From a virus: 29,760 nt of DNA. Under the pieces are notes generated by a model. The model was not told the DNA's origin. It ran no database searches and saw only the letters and a program-made list of their open reading frames with translations. Both the position numbers and the translations under genes were made by a program. This document shows positions 22,015-29,749 of the stretch, piece by piece. Position 1 is the first letter of the stretch, and each line of letters starts with the position of its first letter. The stretch spans positions 1-29,760 of the IMG/VR virus record IMGVR_UViG_3300006789_000103. The stretch is one strand, 5' to 3'.

Positions 22015-22509
22015 TTAGGACATGGTGATCGCGCCATAGACCACGAAGGACGCACTCAAGGAGGATGGATCCCCGTCCGAGTAGTCGAGAGTCACATGGC
22101 AGTCGTCGAGGGTGATCTGGTGGTCGCCGGCGGTGTCGCCGTGATCGGTTCCCTCAATGTCGAGTTGGATCTTCACACAGTAGACCTCACCCGGGAGGGT
22201 GGAGACGTTTCCGCCGTAGCTTCCGCCCTTCAGGAGAAAGTCGGTCATGGTCTGGTCGGATCCGTCGCTCAGATCCGCGAAGTGACAGGTCCACGACCCG
22301 GTCGGGAAGGTGCGGTTGGTCTTTCGCAGTGTCGCCAGCTCACCGCGGTCCAAGTATGGCGTCACCTCATGGAGGGTCGAGCTCAAGCCAGACAGTGAGA
22401 AGTCGCCGGCCTCAAGCGTGACCTCGAGTTGGGCGGGGGTGGGAGTCGCTCCGTCGAACAACCGGATGGTCGAGTCGCGGAAGTTTTTGATCACAGTTGA
22501 GGCGGCCAT
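22015..22509 (-). CDS. Major tail (tube) protein
   Basis: This 164-residue beta-rich protein has the length and pattern of siphophage tail-tube subunits. It contains MAASTVIKNFRDSTIRLFDGATPTPAQLEVTLEAGDFSLSGL, then TGSWTCHFADLSDGSDQTMTDFLLKGG and VYCVKIQLDIEGTDHGDTAGDHQITLDDCHVTLDYSDGDPSSLSASFVVYG. The duplicate-free layout, a 'T..ft' style insertion and a closing beta hairpin suit a single tube domain. It follows the tail terminator and precedes the chaperones, as expected. Confidence 0.75.
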   Translation of the reverse strand: MAASTVIKNFRDSTIRLFDGATPTPAQLEVTLEAGDFSLSGLSSTLHEVTPYLDRGELATLRKTNRTFPTGSWTCHFADLSDGSDQTMTDFLLKGGSYGGNVSTLPGEVYCVKIQLDIEGTDHGDTAGDHQITLDDCHVTLDYSDGDPSSLSASFVVYGAITMS

Positions 22510-22512
22510 GGT

Positions 22513-22722
22513 TTAGCCCTCGCTTTTGGTGGCCTTGGCCTTCGGCTTTCGCTTTGGCTTTGGCGGTGGTTCTGGGTGATGGTTGAGGAAGTGCAGGGCA
22601 GCCAGGCAGGCCACCCGGTGTCGGGGGTTCGTGCTTCGCTTGATCTCGAGAACCGGCGCGGCGGCATCAGCCCAACCGGCGGCATGGGTGTCGAGGAGCT
22701 CACGGGCTTCGGCGTGGGTCAT
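22513..22722 (-). CDS. Small unknown protein in the tail operon
   Basis: This 69-residue protein overlaps the stop of the tail-terminator-like gene (ATGA). It ends 3 bp before the tube gene. The first half is helical and acidic (MTHAEARELLDTHAAGWADAAAPVLEIKR). The second is His/Pro-rich and ends in a strongly basic tail (HHPEPPPKPKRKPKAKATKSEG). Family not recognised. A nucleic-acid or chaperone contact through the basic tail is possible but unproven. Confidence 0.6.
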   Translation of the reverse strand: MTHAEARELLDTHAAGWADAAAPVLEIKRSTNPRHRVACLAALHFLNHHPEPPPKPKRKPKAKATKSEG

Positions 22723-23156
22723 TGGAGAGCCATCCTGTGCATACAGGTGAAGTGAACCTCACCAAGGAACCACTCACCCGCGTCGTCGACTTCCCGAATT
22801 GGGACCTCCGAAAAGAGCACCTGGAGATCGGCCCGGATCGTCTCATCCATGCAGGCTTTCACCAGGTCATGCTCGGCATCCAGCGCCAGGTCGTAGTCGG
22901 TGATCTGGTCTTTTGGGCGGAGACGGTAGAGGAAGCGAACGGCCGCGGTAGTCTTGACAGTCGTACCTTCGGCCACCCGTTGGCGGTCACCCACTGGTCG
23001 GGTTTGAATGACGCCCACCGAATAGCCAAGGTGTGCCACGCTGGCGGGGTCTCGGCCAAAGCTCGAATATGGGGATCGGCTTTCCTTCCACCCAGACAGG
23101 CCACTCACCGCGGTCGCGATTCGGGAGCGGACCGAGGCGACGGATAGGGCACTCAT
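22719..23156 (-). CDS. Putative tail-terminator protein
   Basis: This 145-residue protein starts at an ATG at 23156, overlapping the preceding stop (TGATG). A helical N-terminus (SALSVASVRSRIATAVSGLSGW) is followed by alternating beta strands (VKTTAAVRFLYRLRPKDQ and WFLGEVHFTCMHRM) around a helix (DYDLALDAEHDLVKACMDE). This is the usual arrangement of the gpU-like terminator, which caps the tail tube. Its place just before the tube gene agrees. No sequence motif is decisive. Confidence 0.6.
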   Translation of the reverse strand: MSALSVASVRSRIATAVSGLSGWKESRSPYSSFGRDPASVAHLGYSVGVIQTRPVGDRQRVAEGTTVKTTAAVRFLYRLRPKDQITDYDLALDAEHDLVKACMDETIRADLQVLFSEVPIREVDDAGEWFLGEVHFTCMHRMALQ

Positions 23157-23893
23157 CAGGAGCCCCGGCCGGAGAGCCACACGGTGGAGATCACCGATCG
23201 TCGGCTGTCCTTGCTATCTGCAAACCCGTCGTCGTCGGTGTCGTATGACATGGCGACCCGGTGCCATCCGATCCCGTAGAGCTTCCCATATTGGTTCGCG
23301 AGCTCGAGCCATTTGCCGTCGCCCGCCGACATATGGAAGTCGGTGAAGATGAGTTCCAGGGTCTTGAACAGGTGAACCTCGCGGAAGGCGTGCGGGTTGA
23401 CCACCAAGTAGGGCCTGTTCCCTTCACCGATCAAGCGGTTCTCAATCTCGGCCCAGGCTTCGTCAATGTAATCTTGGTAGCTGGTCAACCCGGACGGCCG
23501 GAGGCTGGTGAGGTCGGTGTGGCGTCGGGTGAGGTCGGCGTCGGTGACCACGGGGTAAAGGCGGCGACGGACCAGGCCACCGTCGGTGCGGAAAGTGTGC
23601 GTCACGCCGTCGGGCATGGTGAGCTGCCACTCGAGGAGCCACCCAGCCCCAAGGATCTCGGTGGCCAATGTGCCAGATGTGATCGTGTATTGGGCGACCG
23701 ATCCAGAGATCGAGACGGCGGCGGAGGCCACAACCTCGAGGTTGGACGCATTGAAGACGGACACCGCACCCGAGATCGGGGCGACAAGGGCCCCGTCTCG
23801 GTAGACCGGGCACTTGGCCAGGTTGTCGCGCCCACGCTCGAGCCACTCGGGCGTCAAGAAGCGGGCGCTATACAGGGTGTCGGTCGAGCTCAT
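23156..23893 (-). CDS. Putative head-tail connector/adaptor protein
   Basis: This 245-residue protein has a beta-rich N-terminal half (GAVSVFNASNLEVVASAAVSISGSVAQYTITSGTLATEILGAGWLLEWQLTMPDG) resembling an immunoglobulin-like or viral baseplate domain. A helical C-terminal half follows (LTRRHTDLTSLRPSGLTSYQDYIDEAWAEIENRLI and FREVHLFKTLELIFTDFHMS), which resembles gp6-like connector adaptors. It ends with a DTDDDGFADSKD loop like a calcium site. Order (after capsid, before tail terminator) supports a neck role. The fusion-like two-part build is unusual. Confidence 0.55.
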   Translation of the reverse strand: MSSTDTLYSARFLTPEWLERGRDNLAKCPVYRDGALVAPISGAVSVFNASNLEVVASAAVSISGSVAQYTITSGTLATEILGAGWLLEWQLTMPDGVTHTFRTDGGLVRRRLYPVVTDADLTRRHTDLTSLRPSGLTSYQDYIDEAWAEIENRLIGEGNRPYLVVNPHAFREVHLFKTLELIFTDFHMSAGDGKWLELANQYGKLYGIGWHRVAMSYDTDDDGFADSKDSRRSVISTVWLSGRGS

Positions 23894-23896
23894 GGG

Positions 23897-24043
23897 CTAT
23901 CGGCCCTCGTTTCGGTCGCGGCGCTTGGCGGCCTCGGTGGCCTTCTTCTTCATGGCCGCGGCCTGGGCTTGCCCTCCAGACTCATAGGCCCGGCGGGTCA
24001 TTTCCTGGATCGCCTCCCGGCCTGTGCGCTTTTGGTCACCCAT
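23897..24043 (-). CDS. 48-residue basic helical protein in the head-neck region
   Basis: The gene fills most of the gap between two neighbours. ATG at 24043 overlaps the end of the preceding gene by 8 bp, and TAG at 23899 ends it 3 bp before the next ATG. The product, MGDQKRTGREAIQEMTRRAY then ESGGQAQAAAMKKKATEAAK and RRDRNEGR, is basic and helical. It was not recognised. Tight packing on both sides is the main evidence. Confidence 0.6.
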   Translation of the reverse strand: MGDQKRTGREAIQEMTRRAYESGGQAQAAAMKKKATEAAKRRDRNEGR

Positions 24044-24665
24044 TTGAGGCCGCCTTCTTGGTCGTCTTGGCCTTTCGCTTCCGCGCGGGCTTCTTCATGG
24101 TCTCGAGCTTTTCGGTGTCCTTCTTGGCGCGGGCCTTTGACACCTTGTCTTCCTTGCCCGAGTTGCGCGTGATGCGTGCCTCTTGTTGGGCGACGATCGC
24201 GGCCTGGATGTCCTCATCAAGGGGGGCAACGTGGCCGCCATCAATGAGTCGGTGAAGGAAGGCGAGATAGCCGTCAAGATCCGGCTTGAGGATGACCCGG
24301 CCGCCGACCTGTTTGATCTCGACCCAGGGCTCCATGTGAACGGCGCCATTCACGCCGTCATACACTACACAATAGTCCTCGCCGATCGTGTCGGGGTCCA
24401 AGATGGTCCACCCGACTTGCCGGGCGTTCTCTCGAGCTCCGCCCTCGGACATGTTGGCACCGATGCCACCCACGCCGGGATCGAGCTTCATCTTGGAAAG
24501 AATGGGGGCCCATTGGCCGTTGATGACACCCCACCGGGTCGGGTGGTACTTGAACACGAACGCCGGCGTAGCCGGAAGGTTGAGCCGCTTGGATCGCCCT
24601 TTGGTTCGGGTGACGGGACGGCCCTGTAGGGTGCCGGCCTCGGTGTCGCTTGGGTTGAATGCCAT
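24036..24665 (-). CDS. Unknown protein following the major capsid gene
   Basis: This 209-residue protein has a mixed N-terminal domain (residues 20-150; FVFKYHPTRWGVINGQWAPILSKMKLDPGVGGIG, then GWTILDPDTIGEDYCVVYDGVNGAVHMEPWVEIKQVGGRVILKPD). A long basic C-terminal tail (KKDTEKLETMKKPARKRKAKTTKKAASNG) could bind DNA or the inner capsid. I do not recognise the family. Its SD (CCAGGGAGCA, 24679-24670) can pair with an upstream copy in the same leader. Head-maturation or decoration is possible from position. Confidence 0.6.
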   Translation of the reverse strand: MAFNPSDTEAGTLQGRPVTRTKGRSKRLNLPATPAFVFKYHPTRWGVINGQWAPILSKMKLDPGVGGIGANMSEGGARENARQVGWTILDPDTIGEDYCVVYDGVNGAVHMEPWVEIKQVGGRVILKPDLDGYLAFLHRLIDGGHVAPLDEDIQAAIVAQQEARITRNSGKEDKVSKARAKKDTEKLETMKKPARKRKAKTTKKAASNG

Positions 24666-24759
24666 GGTCTGCTCCCTGGCTTGGTTGGTGGAAAAGGAAA
24701 GGGCAAACCCGGGGCAGACCCAGGGAGCAAAAAAGCCACCCCGGGCCGCCCCGAGAAAA
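24666..24759 (-). promoter_or_regulatory. Inverted repeat that can mask the downstream SD
   Basis: On the minus-strand transcript, TGCTCCCTGG (24729-24720) is the perfect complement of the CCAGGGAGCA SD at 24679-24670, with a loop of 40 bases. A second 7-base match, GGTCTGC (24718-24712) with GCAGACC (24672-24666), would compete for part of the same SD. A six-T run on the minus strand (24734-24729) follows only a weak hairpin, so an efficient terminator here is doubtful. Confidence 0.45.
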
Positions 24760-25680
24760 TCACGCGTCGGTGATGATGCTCACACCGCGGGAGTCTTCGA
24801 CGATGGCCACGCCACAGAAGAGGTTACCCGTGATGATCGTCTGGCCCGCCGATGCGTTCCGGCTAAACTCGGCCACGATCTGGGCCCCGGCTGGGACCAC
24901 GATCTCACCGCCCGAGTAAATCGCGGACTGCATGCCGGTCGCGTAGCCAACGGCGCCCGCTCCAAACATGCCGCCGGCACGATCCGCCCCGGCGTTGGCC
25001 GTTGGGACTTGCTGGCTCGAGAACACGTCCACTCCACCGAATTGTCCGGCGTAGCCTTGTCCCTTGATCGCGATCGCTTCAGCGCTTGCAGGCTGCCAAG
25101 ACAACACGCCGGTCTCGGCTCTGAGAGAACCTTGCCAGTCCGTTAGCTGTACTGGGTGGAGAATCGCCAGGTATGGCCCGGGGACGCCGGCTTGGGTGAG
25201 GGCAAACTGGGCGTCAAACCAATCGTCGACGCTCATGTTGGTCCCGCTGGTCCCCGCGGTGGCGGTGAAGTCGTCGGTGACTTCGCAAACCATCTGGGTA
25301 AACCGCATGTCGGCAGATCCGACCATCGACTGAGCCAGGCGGGGAGCCACCAGGCCGATCGAATCGGACAAGCTCATCAAGTCGGTGATCTCGTACTGCA
25401 AAGCCTGGCGAGCGATCGTGATGTTCACGCTGGCATCGGTGAGCGCAGTGTTTGCGACGCTTGCACCTTCAGCCACTGAGGCCATCTTGTCGTAGCCGTC
25501 AAGGCCAGCCTGTCCGACTTGGAGCACGGTGGAACCGCGGCCAGACATGTCGCCATAGTTGACGAGGGCGGAGTGACCCATCAAGCTCGCGCGATCGGCG
25601 AGCAAGGTGGCGAGCTCCTGGTGGAGGATGGCGGCGGCGCGAATGTCGCCACCCAATGCATAGGTAATTTCGTTAGCCAT
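24760..25680 (-). CDS. Major capsid protein
   Basis: This 306-residue protein has the order and look of an HK97-fold capsid subunit: a helical N-terminus (ANEITYALGGDIRAAAILHQELATLLADRAS), a spine-like region with many helices and strands, and a closing GGEIVVPAGAQIVAEFSRNASAGQTIITGNLFCGVAIVEDSRGVSIITDA. It follows the scaffold gene. Two starts are possible. ATG at 25680 has the more usual N-terminus but no SD. GTG at 25716 has AAAAGGG a few bases upstream and would add 12 residues. I prefer 25680 with moderate certainty. It has its own candidate promoter. Confidence 0.8.
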   Translation of the reverse strand: MANEITYALGGDIRAAAILHQELATLLADRASLMGHSALVNYGDMSGRGSTVLQVGQAGLDGYDKMASVAEGASVANTALTDASVNITIARQALQYEITDLMSLSDSIGLVAPRLAQSMVGSADMRFTQMVCEVTDDFTATAGTSGTNMSVDDWFDAQFALTQAGVPGPYLAILHPVQLTDWQGSLRAETGVLSWQPASAEAIAIKGQGYAGQFGGVDVFSSQQVPTANAGADRAGGMFGAGAVGYATGMQSAIYSGGEIVVPAGAQIVAEFSRNASAGQTIITGNLFCGVAIVEDSRGVSIITDA

Positions 25681-25778
25681 GGGGGCACCGGGGGTGTGGG
25701 TGTGGATTGATTCCACTCACCCTTTTCCGCGGTTCCGGGTGCGACCCGAGGCGAGTTGTCTATGGGGATGTCGCGCCC

Positions 25779-25808
25779 AGTGTACCGCGTGGCACCTTGG
25801 CGCGTCAA
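25779..25808 (-). promoter_or_regulatory. Sigma-70-like promoter for the capsid gene
   Basis: On the minus strand, TTGACG (25808-25803) and TACACT (25784-25779) are separated by 18 bp. The expected start lies near 25772, roughly 90 bases before the capsid ATG. It sits in the gap after the scaffold gene, the largest gap inside the late head genes, and would give extra capsid transcript. Confidence 0.6.
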
Positions 25809-25812
25809 GTAT

Positions 25813-26418
25813 TTAGCGACTCTCACCCGCAAGGATGGCCGCCCGTTTCTCTCGGTATTCCGCGACGGACATCTTTGATATCGCCTGTGCGCTGAATGTT
25901 CCGGGGGCCGCGGTGTGTGGAACGGCGCCCGCATCGGCCGGCGGGGCTGGGGTTCCATTTGTCGTGTGGTTCTGTACTTCAGCCGGGGCGGCGGCCACGG
26001 TCTCGGTCGGTGTTGGTGTTGTGGCTGTGGGTGTGGAGCTTGCGAGCAAAGCCGCTGCCGACCTGGGCAGGCTGTCACGCTCAGAGAGCCAGTCGGACAA
26101 GCTCACGCCCTCCGGGGCACGCCGATCGAAGATGGCCAGGAGATCGGCCACGTCCTCGGGATCGGTGACACCGGCGCCCATTGCAGCGACCGCCCGACTG
26201 TGGGCCGAGCTTTGGCTGGTGAGTTGGCCCTCGAGCTCAGCGACTCGGGCGGTGAGTTCTTCGGCATTCGTGGCCGTGGCGCTCGCGGCCTCGATCGACT
26301 TTTTTGCCTCTGCAAGATCGGCCTTGAGTGTGCGGCGCTCGCCATAAATCTCATCAAATCGAGACTTTGGCACGGCGTCGGGGTTGTCTTTCTCACAGTG
26401 TGGGCAGGTAAAGGCCAT
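25813..26418 (-). CDS. Capsid scaffolding protein
   Basis: This 201-residue protein has a long coiled coil (GERRTLKADLAEAKKSIEAASATATNAEELTARVAELEGQLTSQS, about residues 26-70), an alanine/threonine/proline-rich middle and a basic helical end (SKMSVAEYREKRAAILAGES). It lies between portal and capsid, the standard place for scaffolds, which direct shell assembly and then leave. The N-terminus carries CPHCEKDNPD, a CxxC pair without an obvious second pair. SD CCAGGGAGCA lies 4 bases before the ATG. No protease gene is seen nearby. Confidence 0.75.
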   Translation of the reverse strand: MAFTCPHCEKDNPDAVPKSRFDEIYGERRTLKADLAEAKKSIEAASATATNAEELTARVAELEGQLTSQSSAHSRAVAAMGAGVTDPEDVADLLAIFDRRAPEGVSLSDWLSERDSLPRSAAALLASSTPTATTPTPTETVAAAPAEVQNHTTNGTPAPPADAGAVPHTAAPGTFSAQAISKMSVAEYREKRAAILAGESR

Positions 26419-26433
26419 AGGGTGCTCCCTGGT

Positions 26434-27894
26434 CTATTGGGTGGATCGGTTGAGGGTGGGAAGTGCTTGGGCCGTGATGGCCCCGAGGTCGGCCTTGGCC
26501 TGGGTCTCGGTGAGCCCGGGGTTGAGTGTGCGGTATGCGGCCACCCGATCGAGAAGGCCAGCCTCAAGGAGCTCGAGCACATGCTTCCGCCGGCCGTCGA
26601 GCTCCTGGGCGGACAGTGGGATCTCTTGGTAGATCACGGCATAGCCATCCTCGGGGAGGTCGGTGCCATTGTGCCGATTGAGGAGGATCGCGGCGAGTCG
26701 GATGAGTTGAGCATCGGACGCCATGAATTGGGGAGCGTAGCGGCGTTGGGCTTGGCGCTTGCCTTCATTGGTGAGGGCGATCGCGTAGCCGCTCCGCGAG
26801 CTATTGAGCCGCTGAATGTCCGAAGGTGGAACGCCCGCGTCTTGGGTGAGCCTGGCGGCAAAGGCGGAGATCGCCCGCTCGAGACTCTCGATGTCGGCGG
26901 CCTGGCTCCATTGCCCGACCATGGGTTGGCCTGTTTCGGCCGCGCTGTCCGCATTGGACTCAAGGATCAAGACCGAAGCCGGATCGGTGATGACCTCGGC
27001 CCGGCGGCCACCGTCGGCGTCTTGGATGGACAGGCCCGCGGGGATCAAGTTGGCCAAATACCTCTGTGGCCAACTCGCGTCGCGGAGGCAGTGGAACCAG
27101 AACGACCAGGCGACCGCCAGATTGAGCGATCCCTCGACAACCTCGACGCCCTCCCAAGCATCCCAGAGCCGATCGCCGGATCGCTGTGCATGGTAAAGGA
27201 CATAGGGGATCACCGGTGTCCCATCGGCCTTGCGATACGGGTAGGTCTCGCCCTCATAGGTGGCGCCCAGTACGGTGAGCGTGAGATCCACGCCCTCCTC
27301 AATGGGGCCGCGCGTGCCGGCCTTTAAGACTCGATAGAGCGGATACCCTGGATCGCGGATGTCGAGGACATCCCAACACCAGACCAGCTCACCCTCAACA
27401 TCGCGGAGGCGGAGCTCACGGATCGAGTCGGGGATATCTGGCCGGTCGGGCCTCGAGGTGGCTACCACCTTGTCGGGTGGGACGGGTCGGAACCGGACGC
27501 CCTCATCGTCGACCGTCACCCTCATTAGGTACTCGCGGCACCCAATCACCCGGGCCTGGAACCATTGGGCTTGGGCCCACAACCCGGAGGCCGTGAGGGC
27601 ACCGGACGCACCGAGGAAGGTGGCCACATCCTCGCGCTCTTCGTCGTCGTGCCGAATGTGCGGGGTCTTGTCATAGAGGACGGACAACTCACGCGAGATC
27701 ACCCGGAACGGGTTGGCCGATAGGTCAAGCTCACCGTGTGCGGCCGATCGGGTGGTGCCCATGTGGCGGCGGTATCTCTCGGCCAGGTCTCCGCCCCAGT
27801 TGCCCTCGAGAAGGCGGCGGCGGAGTCGGGTGTGGTCCCAGCGTTGGGACTCGGCCGAGTCGGGTGGGGCTGGCATGTGTGGGATCTTGTGCAT
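26434..27894 (-). CDS. Portal protein
   Basis: This 486-residue protein forms the dodecameric DNA gate at the capsid vertex. It starts at an ATG at 27894 with AGAGGC as SD; the frame is open upstream through the terminase gene and must be trimmed. The sequence has typical portal features: an N-terminal helical part (HTRLRRRLLEGNWGGDLAERYRRHM), a central wing/stem with PYRKADGTPVIPYVLYHAQ and WEGVEVVEGSLNLAVAWSFWFHCL, and a C-terminal helix-rich region (SGYAIALTNEGKRQAQRRYAP). It lies between large terminase and scaffold as expected. An SPP1 gp6-like group is likely, not proven. Confidence 0.82.
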   Translation of the reverse strand: MHKIPHMPAPPDSAESQRWDHTRLRRRLLEGNWGGDLAERYRRHMGTTRSAAHGELDLSANPFRVISRELSVLYDKTPHIRHDDEEREDVATFLGASGALTASGLWAQAQWFQARVIGCREYLMRVTVDDEGVRFRPVPPDKVVATSRPDRPDIPDSIRELRLRDVEGELVWCWDVLDIRDPGYPLYRVLKAGTRGPIEEGVDLTLTVLGATYEGETYPYRKADGTPVIPYVLYHAQRSGDRLWDAWEGVEVVEGSLNLAVAWSFWFHCLRDASWPQRYLANLIPAGLSIQDADGGRRAEVITDPASVLILESNADSAAETGQPMVGQWSQAADIESLERAISAFAARLTQDAGVPPSDIQRLNSSRSGYAIALTNEGKRQAQRRYAPQFMASDAQLIRLAAILLNRHNGTDLPEDGYAVIYQEIPLSAQELDGRRKHVLELLEAGLLDRVAAYRTLNPGLTETQAKADLGAITAQALPTLNRSTQ

Positions 27895-27905
27895 GGTGAA
27901 AGCCT

Positions 27906-29312
27906 CTACTTGTAGAGCTTGATGTGAATGGGGGCCTTGAATTTCGGCGAGATCAAACTGACACCGCCGTACCGGAGTGCATCGATCGCGTGTTTGTGTT
28001 CGTCGTCTTTGAATTGCCAGTGCTTCAGGCTGCGGATCGTTTGCTTGCAGCGTGACCGGATCTGGAAGTTGTCGCGCTCCATGCATTCGTGGAGGACGTT
28101 GGATCCGTAGTAGACCGACCACCGGGGCTTGTGAGCTGTGCGGATGCGGAAGGCCGGGCGGCCTGGCTTCATGCCGAGGACCGTGGAAAAGCCTTGCATG
28201 AGTCGATGGTTGGACATCTTCCCACCGCTCCGCTTTCCGCCATAGGCCCGATCGCCCACCCATTTGTCGACATGGTTGTGGCTCATGCCGTTCCGCTGGA
28301 GCATCTTGATCATGCCGCGGGCGTGGGTCTCCGGGCTTGCCGCCCCGGCTATGTACTCATCGAGGACAAAGATCTTCGACGCTCCATCTGACTTGTCGAC
28401 CGCGACCAGGACCGCGACCTGGCTGCCGACATCGGCGCCATGATCGATCCCGATCCCGATCTTGTATGCGTGGCCATTTGCCACGGCCTCGGCCGGGAGG
28501 TCTGGCAAGGGTCCATCAACGATCATTTCTTCGTTGAAAGCCTCAAAGACTCTGCCCTCGGTTGAGCCTTCCCAGGCGCCCTCGAGGCGTTGAGCTCGGT
28601 CGATCGGGAGGTAGGCTTGGGCAATGCGATCGATCTGCTCCTGGGTGATCAAGGGGCGGCCACCGATCGGCGTCGTGTTCTCGATGGTGAGGGCGGCCTG
28701 GTGGTCGGCCACCACTCCCTCCTCTACAAGCTTCCGAAGCCACCCCACCGGAGCGCCGACCGGCGTGAGCGAGATCCCAATGACCCCGCCTTTCCGAAGA
28801 ACCCGAGCTTGAAGCTCTCCCCAGATTTGGGGCGGGGGGGGTTCGTCAATGAAAACACCGTGAACGGTGGCGGAGGCCAGGCCGAGGCTTCCCTGGTTGG
28901 TCGTCTTGATGCGGACGATGGATCCATTCTTAAAGATGACGACCGGAACCTTGCCCCGGTAGCCACGGCCCGGGATGTAGACCGTCTCCGGGTGCAGCTC
29001 ATCCTTGGGCGCGAGTTCGTGAAACTTTTGCTGCACGCTCTTCGACTGTTCCCAGCTATGGCAAATGATCCACAGCTCGACCGGAGGGATGTGGGTGTCA
29101 AGGTATGGGTGGGTGCCCGTTGCTCGCCAGATCACCTCGGCACATGTGGCCATGGTCTTTCCGATCTGATTGCCGCCCCTTAGAAGCTTGACCGGTGAGG
29201 CGTCCGAGAGCCATGTGAGCTGCGGCGGGGTCGGTCGCCAAAACTCGAGGGGCCTGGTCTCCGCTTTGATCCGAAGCTCACTAGCTGCTCGGGCAAGGGT
29301 GGCCAGGCTCAC
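27906..29312 (-). CDS. terL: Terminase large subunit
   Basis: This 468-residue packaging motor has an N-terminal ATPase and a C-terminal nuclease. Walker A is GGNQIGKT (46-53). Walker B is VFIDE, with D156 and E157. The nuclease is RNase H-like, with acids at D290 (IGIDHGADVG), D354 (WVGDRAYGG) and D444 (HKHAIDALRY). It moves DNA into the procapsid and cuts concatemers. The start is GTG, overlapping the small terminase stop (GTGA). Length fits the family. Confidence 0.93.
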   Translation of the reverse strand: MSLATLARAASELRIKAETRPLEFWRPTPPQLTWLSDASPVKLLRGGNQIGKTMATCAEVIWRATGTHPYLDTHIPPVELWIICHSWEQSKSVQQKFHELAPKDELHPETVYIPGRGYRGKVPVVIFKNGSIVRIKTTNQGSLGLASATVHGVFIDEPPPPQIWGELQARVLRKGGVIGISLTPVGAPVGWLRKLVEEGVVADHQAALTIENTTPIGGRPLITQEQIDRIAQAYLPIDRAQRLEGAWEGSTEGRVFEAFNEEMIVDGPLPDLPAEAVANGHAYKIGIGIDHGADVGSQVAVLVAVDKSDGASKIFVLDEYIAGAASPETHARGMIKMLQRNGMSHNHVDKWVGDRAYGGKRSGGKMSNHRLMQGFSTVLGMKPGRPAFRIRTAHKPRWSVYYGSNVLHECMERDNFQIRSRCKQTIRSLKHWQFKDDEHKHAIDALRYGGVSLISPKFKAPIHIKLYK

Positions 29313-29671
29313 TTGGTGCCGCCCTTCTTGGTGGGCATCTTCACAACCTGGCCCGCGGATAGTGAGGCCAAGGTTGCCCGAAGCTCATCCTGTAGGACGG
29401 CCGGCAATTGCACGACCGCATCTGTAATCACTCCCATCAGCTCGGTCGGGTCCATCACCTCAAGGCGGTCCAGTTCATCGACCGGCGCCTTCTCCTTGAG
29501 CTCGACCTCCAGGCGATGAAGGACGGCGATGGCCGTCGACTTCCCGGCCGCCCGGCAGTCCACCAAGTCGTCGCGGACTTCGGCGAGCTTGATCGCGTAG
29601 TACTCACGATCCTCCAGCTCGAGAAACTCGAGGCCCCGCTTGAGCTGCTTGGAATAGCGCCGAATGCTCAC
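29309..29671 (-). CDS. Putative terminase small subunit
   Basis: This 120-residue protein is helical and charged (RRYSKQLKRGLEFLELEDREYYAIKLAEVRDDLVDCRAAGKSTAIAVLHRLEVELKEKAP). The basic N-terminus is suited to DNA binding, and the later helices are suited to ring formation. It is directly upstream of and overlapping terL, and about 80 bp from the genome end, which is where terS recognises the packaging site. A canonical helix-turn-helix is not obvious, so the call rests mostly on position. GTG start at 29671 with a GGGGG-type SD. Confidence 0.65.
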   Translation of the reverse strand: MSIRRYSKQLKRGLEFLELEDREYYAIKLAEVRDDLVDCRAAGKSTAIAVLHRLEVELKEKAPVDELDRLEVMDPTELMGVITDAVVQLPAVLQDELRATLASLSAGQVVKMPTKKGGTK

Positions 29672-29749
29672 AGAATCGCCCCCAAATTGGGAACCACTGA
29701 ACGACCGGGGGGGGTCGTTTTCTGAATCGGAGCGAGAGAAAAAGTCGAG
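29672..29749. promoter_or_regulatory. terS leader with hairpin, candidate cos region
   Basis: No gene is present. AACGACC (29700-29706) pairs perfectly with GGTCGTT (29713-29719) around a loop of six G, and TT follows on the plus strand, so it could be a weak plus-strand terminator. An inverted repeat CCCAA-A-TTGGG lies at 29681-29691. With the terminal repeat, these short symmetric elements could be binding sites for terminase. No late promoter could be called with confidence. Confidence 0.4.

Noticed and set aside
24729-24759. Terminator after the capsid gene (six-T run on minus strand)
   Set aside because: The preceding G-rich sequence forms only a three-base-pair stem of GCC with GGC, so it is not convincing as a rho-independent terminator.
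25915-27327. 470-codon plus-strand ORF opposite portal and scaffold
   Set aside because: No recognisable domain. The minus-strand frames match portal and scaffold proteins and have proper ribosome sites.
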